Origin: Actinomycetes bacterium
GTDB taxonomy: Bacteria > Actinomycetota > Acidimicrobiia > Acidimicrobiales > RAAP-2
Direction of reading: 5' to 3'
DNA: 8,274 bases
Assembly (NCBI GenBank): GCA_021807655.1
Contig: JAKBCT010000034.1
Coordinates: 1-8,274, forward strand
A program made the position numbers and the translations under genes. The number at the start of each line of letters is the position of its first letter. Position 1 is the stretch's first letter. Positions 1-6,455 of the stretch are shown in pieces. The notes beneath the pieces are model-generated. The model worked only from the letters and a program-made list of their open reading frames with translations. It was not told the DNA's origin and ran no database searches.

Positions 1-2438
1 ATCCCCTCCATTGGGCGAGTAAGCACGGTTGGTGCGCTCGCGCGCACCGTGATCCACGAATCACCCCAGGCGGTGTCGCGAACGTTGATGACCTTCGCGG
101 TCCCCACGTGCGAACCGAGCCAGGCACTCGGACGCACCGTCGTCGCCCGCAGGAACGTGTTGGCGCCCTCCATGGAGATGAGTCGCCAGCCGGCACCGGC
201 GATCGCCCGCTGCAACGTCGTCGCGAGCTGTCGTCGCGTCGGCGATGGCGAAGACGACGTCACCACGACCGACGTCGTGTTCACGGACTTCACTGATCGA
301 ATCACGACACCGGCACTCGCTTGGCCAACGCCCGCGAAATTGAAGTGAACCGCCGACGAGCCGGTCGCCACCACCACGGGACCAACGGGTCGACCGGTCA
401 CGTCCAGGAGCCGTGCCCGAAACGTCATGGCACCGCTCGTCGCGACGCGCACGTCCACCGTGGCGACGCGTTCGACCCGGCCGAAGTACCACGAGGAGCG
501 CGTGCTGGTGCGCGACTCGAGGCACGACGGCGCGGCCGGGGTGAATGGCAGCGCTCTCGACAGCGCGTCGGCCGAGACGACGAGCGTCGCGAGTCGAAGC
601 TGGCGAAAGCTGCCGTCGGCCAGCTGGCAGTCGTCCAGGCTGAACATCGGGTGCGTATCGGTGACCCGCCCGTAGAGCGAGTCAATGAGCGATCCGTAGC
701 CCTGAATACTCGCGATGCCGGTAAACACGTTGACATTGGGTGAGCCGAGACTGTCGTAGAGCGTCGCGTCGACGCCCGGCGCTCCGACGAAGGCCACTCG
801 GCCGGTGGCGCCGAGCCGCCCGACGACCGAGGCCCGCGACGGCATGACGTTGACGTGACCGGCGGCGAGTCCGGTCGTCGCGAAGGCGAAGAACAGCAGT
901 GCGTCGACGGCGATGACGACGTGCAGACCAGTGCGCGCGCGCCGACGGCGTCGCGACAAGCCCACCACGACCACGATCAACGCGAGGGCGACGACCAGGT
1001 GAGCGACGAGCGTCGGCCGTTGGTCCTGGGCGAGTTGTGACGCCGACGCCGACGCCCCGAGAAAACGAAGCACCGGGGCACCATCGATCAGCATCGCGGC
1101 GGCCAGGGCCGCGGCGGCGACCGGCGCGAACAGGGCCAGCCACAACCGTCGCGTCGCGAGTCCCGCTCGCTGGGCGTCGTGCTCGCCCAGCCGCTCCAGC
1201 CACCAGCCCAGCAGCACGACCACGGCGAGGTCCACCAAGATGACGTTGCGGCTCTGGAGCCTGGTGCTGCCAAAGAGCGGCAGGGCGTCGAAGAGATGCC
1301 CCAGCGGCGTGTAGTAGCCCCAGGTCGCAAACAGTCCCACCACGCCGATCACGACGTACAGGACGAAGGGCCGGTCGTCGTTTGGCCATCCGTGACGAGT
1401 CCGGCGAGCCAGAAACGCTCCCAGCGCCACCAGCGCCGCGAGGCCGACGTACCCGGAGACCTCGGGCAAGTTGTACGAGACGAAGAACGAGGGCTGGTGA
1501 AGGATCCCGTTGCCACCCAGTAGGTCCGGAATGAGCAGGAGCGATGTCCAACGAACCGGCAACGAACCGGCCCCAAAAAAGTCGTACCCAATGCCGGTGC
1601 GTTGCGAGATGTTGATGAACGACCAACCGGGCAGCAGCTGGGCGAGACCAATGAGCGAGCCCCACGAGATACCCACGACGTTGGCCACGAGAAACCACCC
1701 CGCTTGGGCCCACGTCCACGTCCGCCTCGACGCCGAGGCGACCAGCACGGCGGCCATCACGACGACACCGAGCAGCTCCATCTCGGCGATCGCGCGCGGC
1801 TCGCCGGACAGGGTCGTCAGTGCCCAGAGTCCCGCAATGCCGAGTACGGGCGCCGACGCGTCGCGCACCACGGTACGCCAACCGGCTGACCCCGTCCAAC
1901 CGTGAACGCGTCGCTCCAGCACCACCATCGTCAGGACGTACCACGGCAAGAGCGCATACCCCTCGATCACCCCGAGGTGCACCATTTGGCCGTTCATAGC
2001 GCCCGTGTAGGTGTACAGCAACGCCGGCACGAGCGCGGCCCACGTCGAGATGCGGTACCAGCGAAGCAGCGCGAACAGACCGAGCGCGGCGCCGACGTAG
2101 GTCGCCACGAGATTCACGACCCACATCGCCACTGGTGCTGGAATCACGAACAAGAGGGTCAACGGAAAAAAGGAACCGGCGTTCATGCCGGCCAGCAGCG
2201 GCGTACCGGCGTTGGCCAACGGATTCAGCTGGGGAAGGTGTCCACCGCGCAACTGCGCGCCGGTGAGTACGCGAAGCGGGAAGTTCTGAATCAAGTTGTC
2301 CTGGGCGATGGCCGGGTGGCCGGCCAGCGCCGGAACCGCGAAGACAATGAGCGGCAGTACGGTCATGACCGCCAGCGCCCATTTGTCGCGGCGATGCAGT
2401 GGCCGCCACCACCGCTCGGACGGCAACTCGCTCGTCAT
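1..2438 (-). CDS. Large polytopic membrane protein, YfhO/GT-C-like (3' end outside window)
   Basis: The frame is open from the ATG at 2438 to the window edge: at least 812 residues, with the C-terminus missing. Residues 20-39 form a first membrane segment. Many further hydrophobic segments, roughly a dozen in all, run to about residue 526. The rest (about 527-812) is non-membrane, probably outside the cell. The loop after the first segment has AQDNLIQNFPLRV (Asp47) followed by a Gly/Pro/Asn-rich stretch, LRGGHLPQLNP. Later come NLPEVSGYVG and a G-S-T-R-L-Q-S-R-N motif (Arg393-Asn398). This layout is like YfhO-type proteins and GT-C glycosyltransferases, which use lipid-linked sugars and have an acidic residue in the first outer loop. 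The donor and acceptor cannot be told from sequence. The only two cysteines seen are Cys604 and Cys639. No in-frame start codon lies between the pnp stop and 2438. The next ATG (residue 25) would cut into the first membrane segment. The gene starts 63 bases after pnp, and its start lies in an inverted repeat. The coding frame is certain; the family is a motif-level judgement. Confidence 0.85.
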   Translation of the reverse strand, partial: MTSELPSERWWRPLHRRDKWALAVMTVLPLIVFAVPALAGHPAIAQDNLIQNFPLRVLTGAQLRGGHLPQLNPLANAGTPLLAGMNAGSFFPLTLLFVIPAPVAMWVVNLVATYVGAALGLFALLRWYRISTWAALVPALLYTYTGAMNGQMVHLGVIEGYALLPWYVLTMVVLERRVHGWTGSAGWRTVVRDASAPVLGIAGLWALTTLSGEPRAIAEMELLGVVVMAAVLVASASRRTWTWAQAGWFLVANVVGISWGSLIGLAQLLPGWSFINISQRTGIGYDFFGAGSLPVRWTSLLLIPDLLGGNGILHQPSFFVSYNLPEVSGYVGLAALVALGAFLARRTRHGWPNDDRPFVLYVVIGVVGLFATWGYYTPLGHLFDALPLFGSTRLQSRNVILVDLAVVVLLGWWLERLGEHDAQRAGLATRRLWLALFAPVAAAALAAAMLIDGAPVLRFLGASASASQLAQDQRPTLVAHLVVALALIVVVVGLSRRRRRARTGLHVVIAVDALLFFAFATTGLAAGHVNVMPSRASVVGRLGATGRVAFVGAPGVDATLYDSLGSPNVNVFTGIASIQGYGSLIDSLYGRVTDTHPMFSLDDCQLADGSFRQLRLATLVVSADALSRALPFTPAAPSCLESRTSTRSSWYFGRVERVATVDVRVATSGAMTFRARLLDVTGRPVGPVVVATGSSAVHFNFAGVGQASAGVVIRSVKSVNTTSVVVTSSSPSPTRRQLATTLQRAIAGAGWRLISMEGANTFLRATTVRPSAWLGSHVGTAKVINVRDTAWGDSWITVRASAPTVLTRPMEG

Positions 2439-2467
2439 CGTCCGTACGGTGATGACGAGCGAGTTGC
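2423..2467 (-). repeat. Perfect 17-bp inverted repeat spanning the start codon of the membrane-protein gene
   Basis: Arms at 2423-2439 and 2451-2467 are exact reverse complements, separated by 11 bases that include the small palindrome ccgtacgg (2442-2449). In the minus-strand transcript this makes a long stable hairpin between the pnp stop (2502-2504) and the downstream gene. The ATG (2438-2436) and the next codons lie in the 3' arm. No U-run follows, so it does not look like a standard intrinsic terminator. It could limit translation of the membrane protein, stabilise the pnp 3' end, or bind a dimeric protein as DNA. The repeat is seen directly; its role is inference. Confidence 0.8.
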
Positions 2468-2501
2468 GACGTTCATGGGTGAACGAGAGCCCGATACCGT
2501 C

Positions 2502-5015
2502 CTAGCGACGTCGAGGGCGCGGCCCTCGTCGACTGGCGCTGCCCTCGTCGGTAAAGGTGACGTCACCGGGACCGAGATCGCCGAGGTCACCGGACAACTC
2601 AGCCTCGAAGGATGCTTCGAACGCCGAAACGGGTACGCGCGGGGTCTCAGCGCCACGTCCGTTTCGACCACCACGGTCGCCACGGTCACCACGGTCGCCA
2701 CGGTCACCACGGTCGCCACGGTCACCACGGTCGCCACGGTCGCCACGGTCACCACGGTCACCACGGTCGCTGCGCTCACGAGGCGGACGCGATCGGCTGG
2801 CGCCGTCACCGGCGTCGGCGTCGGCGTACTCCCCAGCCAGCGAGAGCGATACCTTGCCCTGCGGGTCGATGTCGTCGACGCGAACCTCAATGGCCTGACC
2901 AAGCTCGAGCACGTCTTCTACTTGGCCGATGCGCTGGCCACCGTTGAGTGGCGACATCTTGGAAATGTGCAGCAGTCCATCACGTCCCGGCATCAGGCTG
3001 ATGAAGGCGCCGAACTTCGCAATGTTGACGACGCGACCCGGGTAGACCGCCCCGACTTCTGCGGTCGGCGGGTCCAGAATCAGCGCGATGCGCCGCCGCG
3101 CCTCTTCGACGGCTCGACCATCCTTGGCGCCGATGGTCACGGTGCCCACGACGCCATCGTCGTCGACCGCGATGTCGGCACCGGTTTCCTGCTGGAGCGT
3201 ATTGATGACCTTGCCCTTGGGACCAATCACTTCACCAATCTTGTCGATCGGGATCTCGATGGACACGATCTTTGGGGCCACCGCCGACACCTCGGCGCGC
3301 GGCGCCGCCAGGGTCGCCGTGATCACCTCGAGGATTCGCAGACGAGCCTGCTTGGCCTGGTGAAGCGCGTTGGAGAGCACCTCGGCGGGCAGACCGTCAA
3401 TTTTCGTATCGAGCTGCAACGCAGTGACGGCGTCCGCAGTACCCGCCACCTTGAAGTCCATGTCGCCGAAGGCGTCTTCCGCACCGAGAATGTCCGTGAG
3501 CGTCACGTAGGCATCCTCGTCGTGGATCAGGCCCATGGCGATGCCGGCGACTGGTGCCTTGATCGGCACGCCCGCCGCCATGAGCGAAAGCGTTGAGCCA
3601 CAGACCGACGCCATGGAGGTGGAGCCGTTGGACTGCATGATGTCCGAGACGACCCGCACCGTATAGGCGAAGTCCTGCTCACTGGGTAGCACCGGGATGA
3701 GCGCTCGCTCGGCCAGCATGCCGTGCCCGATTTCACGCCGCTTGGGCATGCCAACTCGACCGGTCTCGCCGGTGGAGTACGGCGGGAAGTTGTAGTGGTG
3801 CATGTACCGGCGGAATTCATCGGGGCTGATGGTGTCGAGTTGCTGGCGCAGCCGCGGCATGCCCAGGGTCGTCACGTTCACCACCTGGGTCTCACCGCGC
3901 TGGAACAGGGCCGACCCGTGCGTCATGGGGAACAGGTCCACCTCAGCGCTGAGTGGGCGAATGTCCGACGTGGCGCGTCCGTCGATGCGCACGCCGTCCT
4001 TGACGATCCTCGTACGGACCAACTTCTTGGTCATCGCCTTGACCGCGGGCTTGATCTCGCCTATCCGGTCCGCGAACTCCGTACTTAACTGGTCAATGAT
4101 GGTCGCGGTCGCGGCGTCGAGCGCGGCGGCGCGAGCCTGCTTGTCGCTCAGGCGGTTGGCGGCGTCCAGGGCCGTCTCGCCGACGGCGGCCACGCGCGCG
4201 TAGACGTCATCTTGATAGTCACGCACCAGTTGGTACGGAATCATGTCAATCGGGCCACGGGCGGCGACGTAGGCGTCCACGAGCTCGCGCTGCAAGTTGA
4301 TCGCCTCACGGATCCACAACTTGGATGCCTCAAGGCCCAGTGCCAAAACGTCTTCGTCAACCTTGGGGGCGCCGGCCGCGTACTTCTCGAACGAACCTTC
4401 GGTGCCACCGGCTTCGACCATCATGATCGCGACGTCGGCCTCGGCGTCGGCGCTCAGCGCCCGTCCGGCGACGACGAGTTCGAAGACCGACTCGTCACCT
4501 TCGGCGTAGGTCGGGTGCGCGACCCACGTCCCGTCGGTGGTGTAGGCCATCCGTACCGCACCGATCGGTCCATCGAAGGGGATGCCCGACAACATCAACG
4601 CCGCCGAGGCCGCGTTGATCGCCAGAATGTCGTGCGGGTTTTCCTGGTCGGCGCTGAAGATCGTGCCGACGACCTGCACCTCGTTGCGAAAACCCTTGGG
4701 GAATGAGGGGCGCAGCGGCCGGTCGATGAGTCGACAGATCAAGATGGCCTGATCGGAGGGCTTACCCTCGCGACGAAAGAAGGCCCCGGGAATCTTGCCG
4801 GCCGCGTACGCGCGCTCTTCGATGTCGACGGTGAGCGGAAAGAAATCCATCCCTTCTCGCACGGTGCGTGCGGCGGTCACGGTCGCCAGCAGCATCGTGT
4901 CACCGATGCGCGCCAGCACCGCTCCGTCGGCGAGTTGGGCGAGGTGTCCCGCCTCAAAACTCAAGGTCTTATCAGTGCCCGATAGCGGGCGGCTTACGCG
5001 AATCGCGTCAGTCAT
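2502..5015 (-). CDS. pnp: Polynucleotide phosphorylase (polyribonucleotide nucleotidyltransferase)
   Basis: PNPase degrades RNA 3' to 5' using phosphate, releasing nucleoside diphosphates, and can run in reverse to add tails. It works as a cytoplasmic trimer. The 837 residues show the full architecture: a first RNase PH domain (about 12-145), the helical linker domain (about 240-325), a second RNase PH domain (about 335-560), a KH domain (about 583-645) with its GPKG loop at 598-601, and an S1 domain (about 652-728). Signature stretches include FPPYSTGETGRVGMPKRREI and ILGAEDAFGDMDFK. In the latter, Asp514, Asp520 and Lys522 match the catalytic Asp486, Asp492 and Lys494 of the E. coli enzyme as I recall it. 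A tail of about 108 residues follows S1: low-complexity, charged, with eleven DRG triplets (750-782) and a basic end, RPRRR. This makes it longer than the roughly 710-residue E. coli protein. The ATG at 5015 has a strong Shine-Dalgarno site. It follows rpsO after a structured 129-base gap, the usual rpsO-pnp order. Confidence 0.98.
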   Translation of the reverse strand: MTDAIRVSRPLSGTDKTLSFEAGHLAQLADGAVLARIGDTMLLATVTAARTVREGMDFFPLTVDIEERAYAAGKIPGAFFRREGKPSDQAILICRLIDRPLRPSFPKGFRNEVQVVGTIFSADQENPHDILAINAASAALMLSGIPFDGPIGAVRMAYTTDGTWVAHPTYAEGDESVFELVVAGRALSADAEADVAIMMVEAGGTEGSFEKYAAGAPKVDEDVLALGLEASKLWIREAINLQRELVDAYVAARGPIDMIPYQLVRDYQDDVYARVAAVGETALDAANRLSDKQARAAALDAATATIIDQLSTEFADRIGEIKPAVKAMTKKLVRTRIVKDGVRIDGRATSDIRPLSAEVDLFPMTHGSALFQRGETQVVNVTTLGMPRLRQQLDTISPDEFRRYMHHYNFPPYSTGETGRVGMPKRREIGHGMLAERALIPVLPSEQDFAYTVRVVSDIMQSNGSTSMASVCGSTLSLMAAGVPIKAPVAGIAMGLIHDEDAYVTLTDILGAEDAFGDMDFKVAGTADAVTALQLDTKIDGLPAEVLSNALHQAKQARLRILEVITATLAAPRAEVSAVAPKIVSIEIPIDKIGEVIGPKGKVINTLQQETGADIAVDDDGVVGTVTIGAKDGRAVEEARRRIALILDPPTAEVGAVYPGRVVNIAKFGAFISLMPGRDGLLHISKMSPLNGGQRIGQVEDVLELGQAIEVRVDDIDPQGKVSLSLAGEYADADAGDGASRSRPPRERSDRGDRGDRGDRGDRGDRGDRGDRGDRGDRGDRGGRNGRGAETPRVPVSAFEASFEAELSGDLGDLGPGDVTFTDEGSASRRGPRPRRR
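2670..2768 (-). repeat. Tandem 9-bp repeat, 11 units, encoding (Asp-Arg-Gly)11 in the PNPase tail
   Basis: The core ccacggtc (plus strand) recurs eleven times at exact 9-base spacing, from 2671 to 2768. The only variation is the base between cores, g or a, which switches the Gly codon between GGC and GGT. For the first units the choice alternates g/a, so the effective unit there is 18 bp. This points to growth by slippage or unequal exchange. On the minus strand it reads GAC CGT GGY and gives residues 750-782 of PNPase. A GRNGRG stretch follows in the protein. Confidence 0.97.
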
Positions 5016-5020
5016 GGTTG

Positions 5021-5026
5021 CTCCTT
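5021..5026 (-). promoter_or_regulatory. Strong Shine-Dalgarno site of pnp
   Basis: The minus strand reads AAGGAG followed by five bases (CAACC) and the ATG at 5015. It is the clearest ribosome binding site in the window and fixes the pnp start. The other genes have weak sites or depend on coupling. Confidence 0.9.
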
Positions 5027-5053
5027 AGCAGTAGACAGCGCTCCGCTCGGATC

Positions 5054-5094
5054 CCAGTGGGCAACCGTCGACTTGGGCGACGGCTCTCCACTGG
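5054..5094 (-). promoter_or_regulatory. Two-tier hairpin in the pnp leader
   Basis: An outer stem pairs 5054-5060 (ccagtgg) with 5088-5094 (ccactgg). An inner stem pairs 5065-5070 (ccgtcg) with 5078-5083 (cgacgg) around a 7-base loop. A 4-by-4 internal loop separates the two stems. It lies about 28 bases upstream of the pnp Shine-Dalgarno site. In E. coli the rpsO-pnp gap holds a stem cut by RNase III through which PNPase represses itself. A similar role here is plausible but inferred, since the structure was found by eye and not energy-scored. Confidence 0.45.
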
Positions 5095-5121
5095 CCTCCG
5101 AGGTATCGGATGCGCTGTTCG

Positions 5122-5138
5122 CGCCGACGGCGTCGGCG
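5122..5138 (-). terminator. GC-rich hairpin just after rpsO (weak or non-canonical terminator)
   Basis: The arms cgccgac (5122-5128) and gtcggcg (5132-5138) form a 7-bp stem with a 3-base loop, starting six bases past the rpsO stop codon. No U-run follows on the minus strand, so complete intrinsic termination is unlikely. It may instead protect the rpsO mRNA 3' end or attenuate transcription into pnp. Confidence 0.35.
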
Positions 5139-5144
5139 TGGCGG

Positions 5145-5402
5145 CTAGCGACGAATGCCGAGACGACCGATCAGGGAGCGATAACGTTCCACGTCGTCGC
5201 GCTGCACGTAATCGAGCAGGCGGCGGCGTTGGCCAATGAGCTTCATGAGCCCGCGTCGGGTGTGATGGTCACCCTTGTGCACCTTCAGGTGCTCGGTCAA
5301 GTGCGAGATCCGGTCCGTCAGGATCGCGATCTGGACTTCGGGCGAGCCGGTGTCCGTTTCGTGCGCCTGAAAGTCCTTGATGATCTGCTGCTTCTCAGCC
5401 AT
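5145..5402 (-). CDS. rpsO: 30S ribosomal protein S15
   Basis: S15 binds 16S rRNA at the central three-way junction early in 30S platform assembly and contributes to a bridge to the 50S subunit. The 85 residues match the family nearly end to end: [18 protein letters not shown] (about 15-32), then [11 protein letters not shown] (about 42-52), then [10 protein letters not shown] and the ending LIGRLGIRR. It is about four residues shorter than the 89-residue E. coli protein, all at the N-terminus. The ATG at 5402 is the only sensible start, because upstream codons in this frame reach a stop without another start. The ribosome binding site is weak: AAGG (5417-5414), 11 bases from the ATG. It lies between ribF and pnp, its usual position. 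In many bacteria S15 represses its own mRNA, so the 84-base upstream gap is a candidate control region. Confidence 0.97.
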   Translation of the reverse strand: MAEKQQIIKDFQAHETDTGSPEVQIAILTDRISHLTEHLKVHKGDHHTRRGLMKLIGQRRRLLDYVQRDDVERYRSLIGRLGIRR

Positions 5403-5486
5403 AACGTCGTTTGCCTTATGAGTCGGGGGTCCCGCTGCGAGTCGCCCACTTGACGACCCACACGATCAGCGTCGCTGACCGAGTCT
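5403..5486 (-). promoter_or_regulatory. rpsO leader region with a small hairpin after ribF
   Basis: This 84-base gap holds a 7-bp stem with one G-U pair and a 3-base loop at 5464-5480, six bases past the ribF stop. Further possible pairings occur closer to the start: GGGTC with GACCC, and GTCGT with ACGAC just before the ATG. Different S15-binding leader structures are known in several phyla, including actinobacteria. No convincing promoter was seen. An S15-responsive element is a guess from position and pairing potential. Confidence 0.3.
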
Positions 5487-6446
5487 TCAGCCTAGCAGCG
5501 TCCAGCTCGACGGGTGCGAGGTTGCAAATAATTCGCGGCTGCGCGCCACGTCACGGCCAATTTGCGCGATGAGATCCTCTAAGGATGCGTAGATGGCCTC
5601 GTCGCGAAGGCGCTCGAGAAAGGCGACGTCGATGGTACGGCCGTAGAGGTCACCGTCAAAATCCACGAGATGAACTTCGACGAGCTGGGCAGCGTTGTCG
5701 TAGAACTGAGGTCGCCGGCCCACGGACGTCGCGCCGGCCCACCATTGGTTGTCCGGCGTTCGCACCGCCGTCGCGTAAATGCCAATTCCCGGACAGAGTT
5801 GGGCCGGCTCCAGAGCCAGATTCGCCGTCGGAAAGCCCAGCGTCCGACCTCGCGCGTCGCCGGCTACGACCGAGGCGCGCAGTGTGAACGGCCGGCCGAG
5901 CACCGTGCGCGCACGGGTGACCGCACCGGACTGCACGGCGCGGCGAATAGCCGTCGACGACCACCGGTGCTCGTCACCGGCCAGCGTCAGGGCGTGCACG
6001 CGAAAGTCGTCAAGCAACCCCGCGCGGGTCAATGTTCCAATATCACCAGCGCGATCGTGGCCGTACCGGAAGTCCTGGCCGACCACGACGTCGGCGGCGC
6101 GAAGGTCGTGGACGAGTACTCGTTCGACAAACGAGTCAGCGGACTCGAGCGCGAGCAGTTCGTCAAAGTGCAAGACGCGAACGAGTTCGACGCCGAGCCG
6201 CTCGAAGCCCTCCAGACGCTGGTCGAGTCGATCGATCGCCGCGGGCGCTCGTTCGGGGTGCACCGTCAACATGGGGTGCGGGAAGAACGTCACCACCGCG
6301 AAGCGCGAACCGTGCTCTCGCGATAGGGCTCGGGTACGTTCCAGCACCCGTTGATGGCCACGGTGCAGCCCGTCAAAGACGCCGATCGCAATGGCGCTGC
6401 GGCGCTCGTCGAGCTCCACGTACTCGCCGTCGTGCCACACGATCAT
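5487..6446 (-). CDS. ribF: Bifunctional riboflavin kinase / FAD synthetase
   Basis: RibF phosphorylates riboflavin to FMN and then adenylylates FMN to FAD, in the cytoplasm. The 319 residues fit the usual bacterial length of about 310-340. The N-terminal FAD synthetase half shows GVFDGLHRGHQ (22-32), the nucleotidyltransferase signature, then VVTFFPHP (51-58), GQDFRYGHDRAGD (123-135) and SSTAIRRA (163-170). The C-terminal kinase half shows RGRTLGFPTANL (199-210), with the PTAN motif that binds Mg-ATP, and the segment VEVHLVDFDGDLYGR (256-270), whose Glu257 probably matches the catalytic base. Where the kinase domain usually has Asn-x-Gly-x-Arg-Pro, this protein has SVGRRPQF (Ser241). The ATG at 6446 is nine bases after the truB stop. 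The bases TAGG that overlap that stop may serve as a weak ribosome binding site, suggesting coupling to truB. Confidence 0.96.
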   Translation of the reverse strand: MIVWHDGEYVELDERRSAIAIGVFDGLHRGHQRVLERTRALSREHGSRFAVVTFFPHPMLTVHPERAPAAIDRLDQRLEGFERLGVELVRVLHFDELLALESADSFVERVLVHDLRAADVVVGQDFRYGHDRAGDIGTLTRAGLLDDFRVHALTLAGDEHRWSSTAIRRAVQSGAVTRARTVLGRPFTLRASVVAGDARGRTLGFPTANLALEPAQLCPGIGIYATAVRTPDNQWWAGATSVGRRPQFYDNAAQLVEVHLVDFDGDLYGRTIDVAFLERLRDEAIYASLEDLIAQIGRDVARSRELFATSHPSSWTLLG

Positions 6447-6455
6447 CTCGTCAAC

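Noticed and set aside
682..2412. A 576-codon open frame on the minus strand
   Set aside because: It is very Arg-rich with no recognisable domain and is an out-of-frame shadow of the real membrane-protein frame, which has hydrophobic segments and family-like motifs.
2423..2467. The inverted repeat as an intrinsic terminator of the pnp operon
   Set aside because: No U-run follows the stem on the minus strand and the next gene's start codon lies within it. Termination by other means is not excluded.
2670..2768. RGD cell-adhesion motifs in the PNPase tail
   Set aside because: RGD appears only as a register of the DRG repeat in a cytoplasmic enzyme, so no adhesion role is supported.
2671..2769. 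Short regular repeats resembling a CRISPR array
   Set aside because: The 9-bp units are contiguous with no spacers and lie in frame inside pnp.
2811..2828. Short ggcgtc repeats in pnp, and similar ones near 1040-1056
   Set aside because: These are brief runs encoding Ala-Asp and Ala-Ser residues, ordinary for this composition.
1902..3596. A 564-codon open frame on the plus strand, antisense to pnp and the next gene
   Set aside because: Composition is Arg/His/Asp-rich with a Thr-Val-Ala run that is just the antisense reading of the DRG repeat. Long antisense frames are common in G+C-rich genes.
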